Below are positions 12,832 to 21,730 of a DNA stretch of 21,806 bases, one piece after another; position 1 is the stretch's first letter; each line of letters starts with the position of its first letter. A model generated the notes under the pieces. It had not been told where the DNA came from, did no database searches, and worked only from the letters and a program-made list of their open reading frames with translations. Source of the stretch: a bacterium (lineage in GTDB: Bacteria > Bacillota > Bacilli > Lactobacillales > Streptococcaceae); contig CAJNDL010000033.1 in assembly GCA_905221505.1 (NCBI GenBank), forward strand, positions 1 to 21,806. Direction: 5' to 3'. The position numbers and the translations under genes were made by a program.

Positions 12832-13800
12832 TTAAATCTTTTTCTCAATACTGAAAAGTGGAGAAAGTGGGCGTTTTTCATGGATACGCACGATAGCATC
12901 TCCCAATAGATGAGCGATTGAAATTTGCTCAATCTTGTCAATCAAACGCTCTTCTGGCAGATAGATAGTATCCAAAACAACCAATTTCTTGATAGCTGAT
13001 TTTTGGATATTGTCCATAGCAGGACCAGAAAGAACTGGGTGCGTACAGCTTGCATAGACTTCAACAGCACCAGCTTCTGCAAGAGCATCTGCCGCATGAC
13101 AAATCGTTCCAGCGGTATCAATCATATCATCAATCAAGATACAAGTCTTGCCTTCGACCTTACCGATGATGTTCATGACTTCACTGGTATTCATCTTATC
13201 AACGCTACGACGTTTGTCAATGATAGCAATAGATGTTTTCAAAAATTCTGCCAACTTACGAGCACGAGTCACCCCTCCATGGTCTGGGCTGACAACCACA
13301 TAGTCAGAACCAACCATGCCACGACGCTCAAAATAATCCGCAATCAGAGGAGCTCCCATCAAGTGATCCACAGGAATATCAAAGAATCCTTGAATCTGCG
13401 CAGCATGCAAGTCGATTGTCAATAAACGATCTACTCCAGCTACTTCAAGCATATTTGCAACAAGTTTTGAAGTGATTGGCTCACGCGCTCTCGCCTTTCT
13501 ATCCTGACGTGCATACCCATAGTAAGGCATGACAACATTGACAGATTCTGCACTCGCACGCTTCAAAGCATCTACCATAATCAAAATTTCAAGCAGATTG
13601 TCATTTACAGGCGAACTAGTTGATTGTAGGATAAAGACGTGCTTCCCACGGATTGATTCTTCGATGTTGACCTGAATCTCTCCATCTGAAAATTGGCGAA
13701 CACTTGATTTCCCCAACTCTATCCCAATCTCCTGCGCCACACGTTCTGCCAATTCTTTATTAGAAGAAAGGGCAAACAGCTTTAAATCAGAAAAAGACAT
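12832..13800 (-). CDS. prs: Ribose-phosphate pyrophosphokinase
   Basis: A 322-residue enzyme that makes PRPP from ribose 5-phosphate and ATP for purine, pyrimidine, histidine and tryptophan synthesis. It is a class I enzyme by its motifs: '[12 protein letters not shown]' near residue 33, '[20 protein letters not shown]' at about 95-115, the divalent-cation site '[11 protein letters not shown]', the flexible loop 'DKRR', and the PRPP-binding loop '[12 protein letters not shown]'. I choose the ATG at 13800 (MSFSDLKLF), which has GGAGGAAATC directly upstream; an in-frame ATG at 13839 has no ribosome-binding site. It is transcribed alone, with its own promoter and terminator. Pneumococcus has a second prs gene elsewhere, and this is the origin-proximal one. 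Confidence 0.96.
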   Translation of the reverse strand: MSFSDLKLFALSSNKELAERVAQEIGIELGKSSVRQFSDGEIQVNIEESIRGKHVFILQSTSSPVNDNLLEILIMVDALKRASAESVNVVMPYYGYARQDRKARAREPITSKLVANMLEVAGVDRLLTIDLHAAQIQGFFDIPVDHLMGAPLIADYFERRGMVGSDYVVVSPDHGGVTRARKLAEFLKTSIAIIDKRRSVDKMNTSEVMNIIGKVEGKTCILIDDMIDTAGTICHAADALAEAGAVEVYASCTHPVLSGPAMDNIQKSAIKKLVVLDTIYLPEERLIDKIEQISIAHLLGDAIVRIHEKRPLSPLFSIEKKI

Positions 13801-13857
13801 GATTTCCTCCGGTATATATGTATCGCTTGTGCTTTTCACAAGATTTTTCCATCTACC

Positions 13858-13886
13858 ATTGTAGCGCTTTTTGCACTATTTTTCAA
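13858..13886 (-). promoter_or_regulatory. Promoter of prs
   Basis: TTGAAA (13886-13881), a 17-bp spacer and TACAAT (13863-13858) on the minus strand, about 57 nt before the ATG at 13800. Confidence 0.75.
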
Positions 13887-13889
13887 TCA

Positions 13890-13922
13890 AAAATAAAAGA
13901 AGGGCACCATATTTGTACCCTT
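13890..13922 (-). terminator. Terminator of the dut–prsW run
   Basis: AAGGGTAC (13922-13915) pairs with GTGCCCTT (13907-13900) around AAATATG, then CTTTTATTTTT. It lies 24 bp after the PrsW-like stop codon and immediately before the prs promoter. Confidence 0.88.
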
Positions 13923-13945
13923 GCATCATTCTTTTGAAAAATATT

Positions 13946-14761
13946 CTAGTTCATCAACTCATTGTGCTTCTCAACAAAGCGATAAGCCTGGTAAAAACCA
14001 TAGAGAGTAATGGCTGTAACTACTGGAATCGCTAAGGGCAACTCTGTCTCCAACTCCACAAAAGGAGAATTAAACAAGAAGTGAGTTCCCAAGGATAAAC
14101 CTAGGAAAATAAGCCCCTGTTTCTTGCCAACCTTCTGCCCTTTATAGGCTCTGTAAAGCAAGTAAACACCTACTACAGCAAGACCTGAAAAAGTCCAGTG
14201 AGAGGCAATTCCTGAGATGATACGCTCTAAAATTCTCGAAATGGTAAAGTCAAATCCCTCTGGCAAATCCGTACGAATATAGCCAATATCCTCAATCATT
14301 TGGAATCCCAAACCAGAAGCAATTCCTAGTAAAAACAAAGATTTTAATTTTCGCACAGGAATCAAAGCTAAAACAAAAACAAGTGGTAACAATTTCAACG
14401 GTTCTTCTACCAAAGGAGCTACAATAGCACTTTCAAAGGCATTTAAAAATGCACTATCTGGGAAAAGAACGCCCAGTAAATCATGGATATAGGTATTCGC
14501 AAAGCTAGATAACCAGCCTGAAAGGAACATCCCACCCAATAAAGACAAAATCAAGGAATTCTTTGGCAATTCCCATTTTTTCCCAAGACGGAAAAGGAAA
14601 TAAAGAGCCGGAATCATGTAAAAGAGAGCTAGAAAGATAGAAACTCCCATTAGTCCATATTCCGCAGCTGACATCGAACCATCCGTATAGTAGATAGTTT
14701 CATACTGTAAACCAATACATAGCAATAAAATAAAAATAAATAAAATACTGTTTTTCTTCAT
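13946..14761 (-). CDS. PrsW-family intramembrane protease
   Basis: A 271-residue membrane protein with about eight membrane segments. It carries the conserved PrsW residues: E119-E120 in 'APLVEEPLKLL', the 'GLGFQMIEDIGY' segment with E157, H188 in 'SHWTFSGL', and a late His in 'GTHFLFN'. Family members such as B. subtilis PrsW cut an anti-sigma factor inside the membrane; the substrate here is unknown. It starts 24 bp after the carbonic anhydrase stop with only a weak AGAAAG ribosome-binding site, and is the last gene of the dut run before a strong terminator. Pneumococcus has the same neighbour order. Confidence 0.85.
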   Translation of the reverse strand: MKKNSILFIFILLLCIGLQYETIYYTDGSMSAAEYGLMGVSIFLALFYMIPALYFLFRLGKKWELPKNSLILSLLGGMFLSGWLSSFANTYIHDLLGVLFPDSAFLNAFESAIVAPLVEEPLKLLPLVFVLALIPVRKLKSLFLLGIASGLGFQMIEDIGYIRTDLPEGFDFTISRILERIISGIASHWTFSGLAVVGVYLLYRAYKGQKVGKKQGLIFLGLSLGTHFLFNSPFVELETELPLAIPVVTAITLYGFYQAYRFVEKHNELMN

Positions 14762-14785
14762 ACACTTTCTTTCTAAATAAAGTAT

Positions 14786-15283
14786 TTACAATTCTACAAC
14801 CGTCATACTTCCTGTATCCACATCGTAAATGGCACCAGAGATAATGACATCGTCTGGTATTAGGGGAGATTCGATAAGGAGTTGCATATCCTCACGCACA
14901 CTCTCTTCTATATCTTGGAAGGGTAAGAAGTCCTGGTCTGACACATCGACACCTAATTCTTCTTTCAGATACTCCTGAAAAGGACCATTTTCAAAGGTCT
15001 GAGCACCACAGTCTGTATGGTGCAACACCACAATCTCTCTTGTTCCCATCTGTTGCTGGGAAATCACCAGCGAACGAATCATGTCCTCAGTCACTCGACC
15101 ACCTGCATTCCGCAAGATATGAGCATCCCCAAGTGCCAAGCCCAGAGCTTGCGCAACATGCAAACGTGAATCCATACAGGTCACAATAGCTACTCTTGTT
15201 TTGGGTTTAAGTGGCAGATTTAACTGCCCATGTAGGGCAACATAAGCCTGATTGGCTTGCATAAACTGTTCAAAATACGACAC
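14786..15283 (-). CDS. Beta-class carbonic anhydrase
   Basis: A 165-residue cytosolic zinc enzyme that converts CO2 to bicarbonate, needed for growth in ambient air by capnophilic streptococci. Zinc ligands are C36, H89 and C92 ('CMDSR' and 'LHHTDCG'), with the D38/R40 pair typical of the beta class; 'LRNAGGRVT' is also conserved. I start it at the GTG at 15283 because CGAGGAGGG lies 4-5 nt upstream and the 165-residue length fits the pneumococcal protein. An in-frame GTG at 15352, 3 nt after radA, lacks a ribosome-binding site. It follows radA by 72 bp in the same direction. Confidence 0.92.
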   Translation of the reverse strand: MSYFEQFMQANQAYVALHGQLNLPLKPKTRVAIVTCMDSRLHVAQALGLALGDAHILRNAGGRVTEDMIRSLVISQQQMGTREIVVLHHTDCGAQTFENGPFQEYLKEELGVDVSDQDFLPFQDIEESVREDMQLLIESPLIPDDVIISGAIYDVDTGSMTVVEL

Positions 15284-15355
15284 GATTCCCTCCTCGAAAA
15301 TTTGATAGTCAAATATTTCTCCTATCTTATCATTTTTAAGAGGATTTGTCACGGA

Positions 15356-16717
15356 TTATGCAAAGACCTTTTTCAAAACCTCCTGAATCGTTGTCACTCC
15401 AATGACCTGAATTTCCTTAGGCGGAGTGATTCCTGTCAAGGAATTCTTAGGTACATAAATCTTAGTAAAACCCAGTTTAGCAGCTTCATTGATGCGTTGC
15501 TCGATACGATTCACGTGTCGAATTTCTCCCGTCAAGCCCAGTTCGCCTACAAAACATTCCTGAGGATTGGTAGGCTTGTCCTTGTAGCTCGAAGCAATGG
15601 CAACCGCAACGGCTAAGTCAATGGCAGGTTCATCCAATTTGACACCACCAGCAGATTTGAGATAGGCATCCTGATTTTGCAAGAGAAGTCCTGCACGCTT
15701 TTCCAAAACAGCCATAATCAAGCTAGCACGATTAAAATCAAGTCCCGTCGTCGTACGCTTGGCATTTCCAAACATGGTCGGTGTCACCAAAGACTGTACC
15801 TCCGCTAGAATAGGACGTGTCCCTTCCATGGTCACAACGATTGACGAACCAGTCGCTCCATCCAAACGCTCCTCTAGGAAAACTTGACTCGGATTGAGTA
15901 CCTCAACCAGACCACCCGACTGCATCTCAAAAATCCCAATCTCATTAGTGGAGCCAAAACGGTTTTTGACCGCTCTCAAAATACGAAAGGTATGGTGGCG
16001 CTCTCCTTCAAAGTAAAGCACTGTATCTACCATATGCTCCAACATACGAGGTCCAGCCAAGGTTCCTTCCTTGGTCACATGCCCTACGATAAAGATGGCA
16101 ATGTTATTTGTCTTAGCCAGTTGCATCAGTTCAGCGGTCACCTCACGCACCTGAGAAACTGACCCCTGAACCCCTGAAATCTCAGGAGACATAATGGTCT
16201 GGATAGAGTCAATAATGAGGAAGTCTGGTTGGATGCGCTCCACCTCAGCTCGAACACTCTGCATATTGGTCTCTGCATAAAGATAAAACTCGCTATCAAT
16301 ATCTCCCAAACGCTCTGCTCGTAACTTAATCTGCTGGGCAGACTCCTCCCCACTGACATAGAGAACAGTCCCTACTTGGGACAACTGGGTTGAGACTTGC
16401 AAGAGAAGGGTTGATTTCCCAATCCCAGGATCCCCACCGATGAGGACGAGACTTCCTGGTACCACTCCGCCTCCAAGTACACGGTTGAATTCTTCCATCT
16501 CTGTCTTAGTTCGATTGACATTGATGGAAGTCACCTCAGCCAGTTTCATGGGCTTGGTTTTCTCCCCTGTCAATGACACACGCGCATTCTTGACCTCGGC
16601 AACCTCAACCTCTTCTACAAAAGAAGACCAAGACCCACAGTTGGGGCATCGTCCCAGATACTTAGGTGAATTATATTCACAATTTTGACACACAAATGTC
16701 GCTTTTTTCTTTGCGAT
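15356..16717 (-). CDS. radA: DNA repair/recombination protein RadA (Sms)
   Basis: A RecA-like hexameric helicase that extends recombination intermediates; in pneumococcus it is needed for transformation and induced at competence. Domains: N-terminal C4 zinc finger ('CQNC...CPNC'), Walker A '[12 protein letters not shown]', Walker B 'FLIIDSIQT', the RadA-specific 'KNRFG' motif and a C-terminal Lon-like domain. The family start '[13 protein letters not shown]' corresponds here to ATC-GCA-AAG-AAA-AAA, and no ATG, GTG or TTG lies in frame before the GTG at Val9, which has no Shine-Dalgarno. I therefore place the start at the ATC (16717), 6 nt after AAAGAGG, giving 453 residues. The usual Gly after the first CxxC is Glu here. 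It follows the phosphatase gene by 13 bp. Confidence 0.93.
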   Translation of the reverse strand: MAKKKATFVCQNCEYNSPKYLGRCPNCGSWSSFVEEVEVAEVKNARVSLTGEKTKPMKLAEVTSINVNRTKTEMEEFNRVLGGGVVPGSLVLIGGDPGIGKSTLLLQVSTQLSQVGTVLYVSGEESAQQIKLRAERLGDIDSEFYLYAETNMQSVRAEVERIQPDFLIIDSIQTIMSPEISGVQGSVSQVREVTAELMQLAKTNNIAIFIVGHVTKEGTLAGPRMLEHMVDTVLYFEGERHHTFRILRAVKNRFGSTNEIGIFEMQSGGLVEVLNPSQVFLEERLDGATGSSIVVTMEGTRPILAEVQSLVTPTMFGNAKRTTTGLDFNRASLIMAVLEKRAGLLLQNQDAYLKSAGGVKLDEPAIDLAVAVAIASSYKDKPTNPQECFVGELGLTGEIRHVNRIEQRINEAAKLGFTKIYVPKNSLTGITPPKEIQVIGVTTIQEVLKKVFA

Positions 16718-16730
16718 GATAAACCTCTTT

Positions 16731-17246
16731 CTATATCTCTAACTCACACTCAATCACTTGGCAAAAATCAATCTTCTCATTTGGCACAAACTGGCGCATA
16801 AGCATGTTGTGAGTTACCACTATCACGGTCTGGTAATCTCGATACTTACCCATGCATTCTAGAAAACGAGACTTCATCTCTTCAGCTGTCTCATATTGAA
16901 CAGGACTATTAGGAATTAACTCCCCATTATTTTCTAGAAACATAGTACGAGCTTTTTCAAAATTATCTGTGCCACTTTCATAGACCTGCCATTCATGTAA
17001 CAAAGGCTCTACTCTTAAAGGAAGACCCGTAGCACAAACCACATAAGAAGCCGTTTCTAAAGCTCTTGTGACTGCAGAAGATATGATTATTTCAGCTGAA
17101 GGGAGTAAAGGATTGGTGCTCAGTTCCTGAGCTTGCTGCCGTCCCTTCTCAGACAAGGGGGCCAAATCTATCCCAAATCCCGTATAAGAACGCTCCTCTA
17201 ACTCACGGTAATCTGGCTCCCCGTGGCGTACAAAAATAATCTTCAT
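16731..17246 (-). CDS. Histidine phosphatase family protein
   Basis: A 171-residue phosphoglycerate-mutase-like phosphatase. The catalytic loop 'FVRHGEPDY' (His near residue 8) is at the N-terminus; the second catalytic His is in '[10 protein letters not shown]', and the Arg of '[11 protein letters not shown]' is also conserved. The substrate cannot be told from sequence. The ATG at 17246 follows the dut stop codon after a single base (TAG-G-ATG), so translation is probably coupled to dut. An in-frame ATG further up lies inside dut and is not credible. In pneumococcus this gene belongs to the competence-induced dut–radA run. Confidence 0.9.
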   Translation of the reverse strand: MKIIFVRHGEPDYRELEERSYTGFGIDLAPLSEKGRQQAQELSTNPLLPSAEIIISSAVTRALETASYVVCATGLPLRVEPLLHEWQVYESGTDNFEKARTMFLENNGELIPNSPVQYETAEEMKSRFLECMGKYRDYQTVIVVTHNMLMRQFVPNEKIDFCQVIECELEI

Positions 17247-17247
17247 C

Positions 17248-17691
17248 CTAGTGCCCTGTCGATCCAAATCCACCAGTTCGAACACCATCAGCTGCATCTC
17301 CATCTGCAATTAAGAAAGGAGCAAAGACAGCCTGGACCACACGTTCTCCAACTTCAAGAACAACCTCTTGATCTGTAATATTCTTCATCTGAGCAAAAAT
17401 ATGCCCTTCATTCCCAGGATTTCCATAATAATCCCCATCAATGACCCCAACTGAATTAATTAAAACCAAGCCCTTCTTACGAGGGTTTGAAGAACGATCA
17501 TAAAGGTAAAGAACCTCAGTCGGCTGCATATAAGCCTTAACCCCTGTCGGAACCAAGACAATCTCTCCTGGCGCAATAACTGTACGCACAGCAACCTTTA
17601 AGTCATAACCAGCCGCATGCGCTGTCTCACGCTTTGGCAATAAATTCTCATCTTTAAAACTCGAAACCAATTCAAAACCACGAATTTTCAT
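17248..17691 (-). CDS. dut: dUTP diphosphatase
   Basis: A 147-residue trimeric dUTPase that hydrolyses dUTP to dUMP and pyrophosphate, keeping uracil out of DNA and feeding thymidylate synthesis. All five motifs are present: 'AGYDL' (1), 'DRSSNPRKKG' (2), 'VGVIDGDYYGNPGNEGH' (3), 'GERVVQAVF' (4) and 'GGFGSTG' (5). Motifs 2 and 3 are unusually extended, as in other streptococcal dUTPases. The start ATG has AAGAGAAG upstream. It is the first gene of a run through the phosphatase, radA, carbonic anhydrase and the PrsW protein. The 65-bp upstream gap after the SRP RNA carries a sequence like the rpn upstream regions. Confidence 0.95.
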   Translation of the reverse strand: MKIRGFELVSSFKDENLLPKRETAHAAGYDLKVAVRTVIAPGEIVLVPTGVKAYMQPTEVLYLYDRSSNPRKKGLVLINSVGVIDGDYYGNPGNEGHIFAQMKNITDQEVVLEVGERVVQAVFAPFLIADGDAADGVRTGGFGSTGH

Positions 17692-17739
17692 AATCTTCTC
17701 TTTTCTATTATCATTTATTCTAGATTATTCTATCTTATT

Positions 17740-17747
17740 TATTTGGA
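17740..17747 (-). promoter_or_regulatory. Degenerate cin-box-like site upstream of dut
   Basis: TCCAAATA on the minus strand, after TTTT, in a context (TTTTTCCAAATAAATAAGAT) nearly the same as upstream of rpn copy 1, but with A in place of the core G of TACGAATA. The match is 6 of 8. In pneumococcus dut–radA is a late competence operon. Confidence 0.4.
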
Positions 17748-17756
17748 AAAAGCACG

Positions 17757-17836
17757 AAAAAAAGAGCACACAATTCAAATCGCTTAGGGCTGCTGGATTC
17801 CTCCCCTGACCCGCTTCACGCAGAACTGTTGCTCCA
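17757..17836 (-). ncRNA. ffs: Small signal recognition particle RNA (4.5S-type)
   Basis: The minus strand contains the hallmark SRP domain IV sequence GGTCAGGGGAGGAATCCAGC (about 17807-17788), whose tetraloop and asymmetric loop bind Ffh. The outer stem pairs GAGCA (17834-17830) with TGCTC (17768-17764), enclosing an 80-nt hairpin RNA that ends in seven Ts. An extended -10 stands just upstream. The position between tadA and dut is the pneumococcal one. The RNA works with Ffh and FtsY in targeting membrane proteins. Confidence 0.93.
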
Positions 17837-17842
17837 CTGTTT

Positions 17843-17851
17843 ATTATATCA
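17843..17851 (-). promoter_or_regulatory. Extended -10 promoter of the SRP RNA gene
   Basis: TGA-TATAAT (17851-17843), placing transcription start about 7 nt on, at 17836-17834, where the outer stem of the RNA begins. Confidence 0.8.
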
Positions 17852-17877
17852 CATTCCTATTCATTTTAAAAGAAAAA

Positions 17878-18345
17878 TTATTTTTTCCGTCTATTTCTAA
17901 AAAAGTCCTGCATAATAGCTGCGCATTCATCTTCCAAAATTCCCGTTTCAACCTCCACACGATGATTGAGACGCTCATCTGTCAAGATATCATACAAACT
18001 CCCAGCAGCGCCAAATTTCTGGTTTTTAGCCCCATAGACCACGTTTGGAATACGGGCAAGCCCAATCGCCCCACTACACATGACACAAGGCTCAATGGTC
18101 ACAAAAAGTGTACAATCCAGCAAGCGCCAGCTCTCCTCACTCAGGTTCGCATTCTCTATAGCCATAATCTCCGCATGCATAACCGCTCGCTGCAATTCCT
18201 CACGCGCATTATGCCCACGACCAATGATTTCCCCATCTTTGACAATCACACAACCAATTGGAATTTCATCGTGTTCCAAGGCAATCTCAGCTTCTCTCAA
18301 AGCCTCCCTCATAAAGACTTCTTTTTCTTCAAGCGTATAATCCAT
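17878..18345 (-). CDS. tadA: tRNA-specific adenosine deaminase
   Basis: A 155-residue zinc deaminase that converts A34 to inosine in the tRNA-Arg(ACG) anticodon. Zinc ligands are H57 in 'H57-A-E59' (E59 is the proton shuttle) and C87, C90 in 'PCVMC'; 'HDEIPIGCVIV' near the N-terminus is also typical. The ATG at 18345 is preceded by AAGGGAAAAGAG. It has its own extended -10 promoter next to the csRNA terminator and is followed by the SRP RNA gene in the same direction. Confidence 0.93.
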   Translation of the reverse strand: MDYTLEEKEVFMREALREAEIALEHDEIPIGCVIVKDGEIIGRGHNAREELQRAVMHAEIMAIENANLSEESWRLLDCTLFVTIEPCVMCSGAIGLARIPNVVYGAKNQKFGAAGSLYDILTDERLNHRVEVETGILEDECAAIMQDFFRNRRKK

Positions 18346-18378
18346 CTCTTTTCCCTTTTCCTACTTATCGATTTTATT

Positions 18379-18387
18379 ATTATATCA
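18379..18387 (-). promoter_or_regulatory. Extended -10 promoter of tadA
   Basis: TGA-TATAAT (18387-18379) on the minus strand, 33 nt before the ATG. The -35 region falls in the T run of the csRNA terminator (TTTTTT), so the two elements overlap. Confidence 0.6.
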
Positions 18388-18399
18388 TGAATCCCAACA

Positions 18400-18426
18400 C
18401 AAAAAAAGCCACCGAATGCGGTGACT
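18400..18426 (-). terminator. Terminator of the csRNA
   Basis: GTCACCG (18425-18419) pairs with CGGTGGC (18414-18408), 4-nt loop, followed by seven Ts. It would also end read-through from purA. Confidence 0.92.
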
Positions 18427-18500
18427 CTATAGGGAGATTATTATGAAAAAGAAAAGTTTAGGATATTTGTTACAACAAGTTAGGAGGTCTTCTTGTAACT
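18401..18500 (-). ncRNA. Cia-dependent small RNA (csRNA / ccn family)
   Basis: A ~100-nt RNA predicted from three linked signals: a CiaR-type promoter (18507-18539), a start near 18500, and a terminator at 18400-18426. The 5' end folds at once into a hairpin of GTTACAAGAAG with CTTGTTGTAAC (one mismatch) whose loop displays ACCTCCTAA, complementary to Shine-Dalgarno sequences. The middle is single-stranded and A/U-rich. These are the hallmarks of the pneumococcal csRNAs, which are switched on by the CiaRH two-component system and act as antisense repressors, among other targets on comC. I cannot say which family number this one is. Confidence 0.85.
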
Positions 18501-18506
18501 GTCTAT

Positions 18507-18539
18507 AGTATACCCGACCTATCTTAAACAAATCTTAAA
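18507..18539 (-). promoter_or_regulatory. CiaR-activated promoter of the csRNA
   Basis: A perfect CiaR direct repeat TTTAAG-ATTTG-TTTAAG (18539-18523), then 10 bp, then TATACT (18512-18507). Spacing and sequence are those of known CiaR-activated promoters. It begins only 7 bp after the purA stop codon. Confidence 0.88.
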
Positions 18540-18545
18540 AATCTC

Positions 18546-19901
<1,356 letters not shown>

Positions 19902-20062
19902 TTACAATTTATTATAAGAAAAAATTGCCTTTTTATCAAGAAGAAACAATAGAAAGATTTGCTATTTCCAACTATTAAAAAATGATTTAGAAAAATTACC
20001 AGCTATTTATTGTTATATTGCCATAAAAAAGTAAGTTTGTTCGGAAATTTACTAAAATTACC

Positions 20063-20299
20063 TTAACAAGAAATAAAACCCCGATTCATTATCATCTTTT
20101 CAAGATACAAACGATAAGCAACACGATAATGGTAAACAATAAAATCTCGACGACATCCAATGCTATATCGAACAAAATAATAAATCAAAAATTTAAAATG
20201 AAAATGTTCCCATTCCCAACTATTATCAAAGAAAGTAGCATACTCTTCTTCGATACTGTCATAGAATTCAGACATCTGATCATAAATACTTTGTAGCAT
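20063..20299 (-). CDS. comW: Competence protein ComW (sigma-X stabiliser/activator)
   Basis: A 78-residue acidic and aromatic-rich protein matching pneumococcal ComW in length and in its C-terminal 'IGCRRDFIVYHYRVAYRLYLEK' and 'NRGFISC' tail. ComW is an early competence protein that protects the alternative sigma factor ComX from Clp proteolysis and helps it work with core RNA polymerase. The N-terminal half is diverged from the S. pneumoniae sequence I recall ('YATFFDNSWEWEHFHF' against 'YGPTFGDNFDWEHVHF'), pointing to a mitis-group relative. Of two in-frame ATGs I prefer 20299, 9 nt after AAGGAG; the one at 20305 is only 3 nt from it. It sits between purA and the rRNA operon as in pneumococcus. 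Confidence 0.92.
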   Translation of the reverse strand: MLQSIYDQMSEFYDSIEEEYATFFDNSWEWEHFHFKFLIYYFVRYSIGCRRDFIVYHYRVAYRLYLEKMIMNRGFISC

Positions 20300-20330
20300 A
20301 AGCATACACTCCTTTACTTTTTATGACCTT

Positions 20331-20376
20331 ATTCTAACAAAAAATTTTAACTAATCATTAATAATTCCTGAATTGT
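20331..20376 (-). promoter_or_regulatory. Candidate ComE-box promoter of comW
   Basis: On the minus strand ACAATTCAG (20376-20368) fits the ComE half-site ACAnTTCAG. A weaker second half-site TTAGTTAAA (20354-20346) follows after 13 bp (12 is usual), and TAGAAT (20336-20331) could be the -10. The second half-site is poor, so the call is tentative. Confidence 0.45.
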
Positions 20377-20592
20377 TAAAATACCAACCTCAACAAGATA
20401 AAAAATAGGAAAAGTTGACAGAATAGAAATAAATATCTTAAATAAATTTCAAACCATTAAAGACCTAAAAAGGTCTCCTTAAGACTTTTAGATTTACAAT
20501 ATTTTTATTGGTTAAATCCTCAAAAAGCGCAGTTTCACTTGCAATCATTGCTCAAAAATAGCTGTCAGTGAAATTTCTCTCGTCAATAAAAA

Positions 20593-21552
20593 GGCTCTAT
20601 AATATTTGTAGTGGGTACCCCCCTATGGATATTATGGAGCCTATTTTGTTGTAGAAAAAAGTTCCATAGAAAAAATCATATGGAATCATTACTTTTTATC
20701 ACAAAACTACTTGATATCCAAGACTCAAACATCAAAATTCTAGATATCATCAATATGGATACACATAAGGAAATCATCGCTAAGCTAGATCATCCTGACA
20801 CTAAGTGTCTACATTGCCTAGGGCAAATGGATAAATATGACTTCCAAAAAGAATCTAAAATTCCCCATCTAGAGTGTGCAGGTTATAAGACACTCATTCG
20901 AATGAGAAAACGTCGTTTCCGTTGTAAAGTCTGCGCGAAAATGGATGTCGCAGAGACTTCCTTAGTCAAAAAAATCACCAAATCTCAAAACATCGTCAAT
21001 CAGAAAATCACTCAAAAATTAATCGAGAAAGTCCCTATGACAGCTATTGCAGAAAGTCTATCTATCTCTACTTCGACAGTCATTCGTAAATTGAAAGAAT
21101 TCAATTTCAAGACAGATTTATCTATCCTTCCAAATCACATTGCTTGGGATGAATACAGTTTCAAGAAAGGTAAGTTGAGCTTCGTTGCGCAGAACTTTGA
21201 TTCCAGAAAGATCGTAGCTATCCTGGATGGGCGGTCTCAAGTGACTATTCGCAATTATTTCCTTCGTTATTCTAGACAGGTGAGAAGTCACGTGATAGTC
21301 ATTGCCATGGATATGGTTACCCCCTACTACTTTATCGCTCTACTTTTAGCTCACACTTGACCAATAATGAGATTCTCGAAAAGCTCCTTGCATACTCTCA
21401 AGAACTCAGAGAGCACTATGAACTCTATTAACTATTACTGTTTCATTTCCAAAATCCTCATCGCTTTGAACATCAAAAAGGAGAGAACCAATTTGGTCCT
21501 CTCCAAGTTATAACTTATCATCTCATCACCCCACTACAGTTGAAAAAGATCA
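20593..21552 (+). mobile_element. Decayed ISL3-family element
   Basis: The left end begins GGCTCTATAATATTTG at 20593 with the same end hairpin as the intact copy (20593-20642). The right end, CCACTACAGTTGAAAAAGATCA, is recognisable but degenerate. At about 960 bp it lacks some 455 bp compared with the intact element. No target duplication is found in the flanks. Its sequence is well diverged from the intact copy, so it is an older, different ISL3 insertion. Pneumococcal genomes also carry IS remnants between comW and this rRNA operon. Confidence 0.82.
20680..21513 (+). pseudogene. ISL3-family transposase, broken by two internal deletions
   Basis: From the ATG at 20680 the reading frame follows the family through the zinc ribbon ('CLHC', 'CKVC'), the helix-turn-helix and both aspartates ('AWDEYSF', 'AMDMVTPYY'), then ends at 21360 after 226 codons. 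The reason is a deletion that joins 'VTPYY' to sequence coding 'FYRSTFSSHLTNNEILEKLL' one frame over, removing about 70 residues. An in-frame stop follows at 'ELY*'. A second deletion joins 'HFQNP' to 'IALNIKKERTNLVLSKL' (stop 21511-21513), removing the part with the catalytic Glu. The product cannot be active. Confidence 0.88.
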
Positions 21553-21616
21553 ATATTCTTCTCATCAAGAAAAATGTCTAGCACCTAATGATGCGAGACA
21601 GATTATTAATTACATA

Positions 21617-21644
21617 CCAAAAAAGAGGTCGAAACCTCCTTTTA
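21617..21644 (-). terminator. Terminator of the rRNA–tRNA operon
   Basis: AAAAGGAGGT (21643-21634) pairs with ACCTCTTTTT (21629-21620) around a TTCG loop, then a T run, directly downstream of tRNA-Asn. Confidence 0.88.
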
Positions 21645-21651
21645 TTAACTA

Positions 21652-21725
21652 CTCCGCCAGTAGGACTCGAACCTACGACATCATGATTAACAGTCATGCG
21701 CTACTACCAACTGAGCTATGGCGGA
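21652..21725 (-). tRNA. tRNA-Asn (anticodon GTT)
   Basis: A 74-nt cloverleaf on the minus strand: acceptor stem TCCGCCA/TGGCGGA, D-arm GCTCAGTTGGTAGTAGCGC, anticodon stem CATGA/TCATG with loop CTGTTAA (anticodon at 21691-21689), T-arm GTAGGTTCGAGTCCTAC, discriminator G. CCA is not encoded. It lies 5 nt after the 5S rRNA and is the last gene of the rRNA operon. Confidence 0.96.
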
Positions 21726-21730
21726 ATAAA

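Noticed and set aside
15284..15352. Longer carbonic anhydrase from a GTG at 15352
   Set aside because: No ribosome-binding site, while the GTG at 15283 has a strong one and gives the usual 165 residues.
18443..18508. Plus-strand 21-codon reading frame with AGGGAG before its ATG (MKKKSLGYLL...)
   Set aside because: It is antisense to the csRNA; its inner palindrome and upstream sequence are explained by the csRNA hairpin and terminator.
20305..20305. Upstream ATG for comW
   Set aside because: Only 3 nt from AAGGAG; the ATG at 20299 has good spacing and matches the known 78-residue protein.
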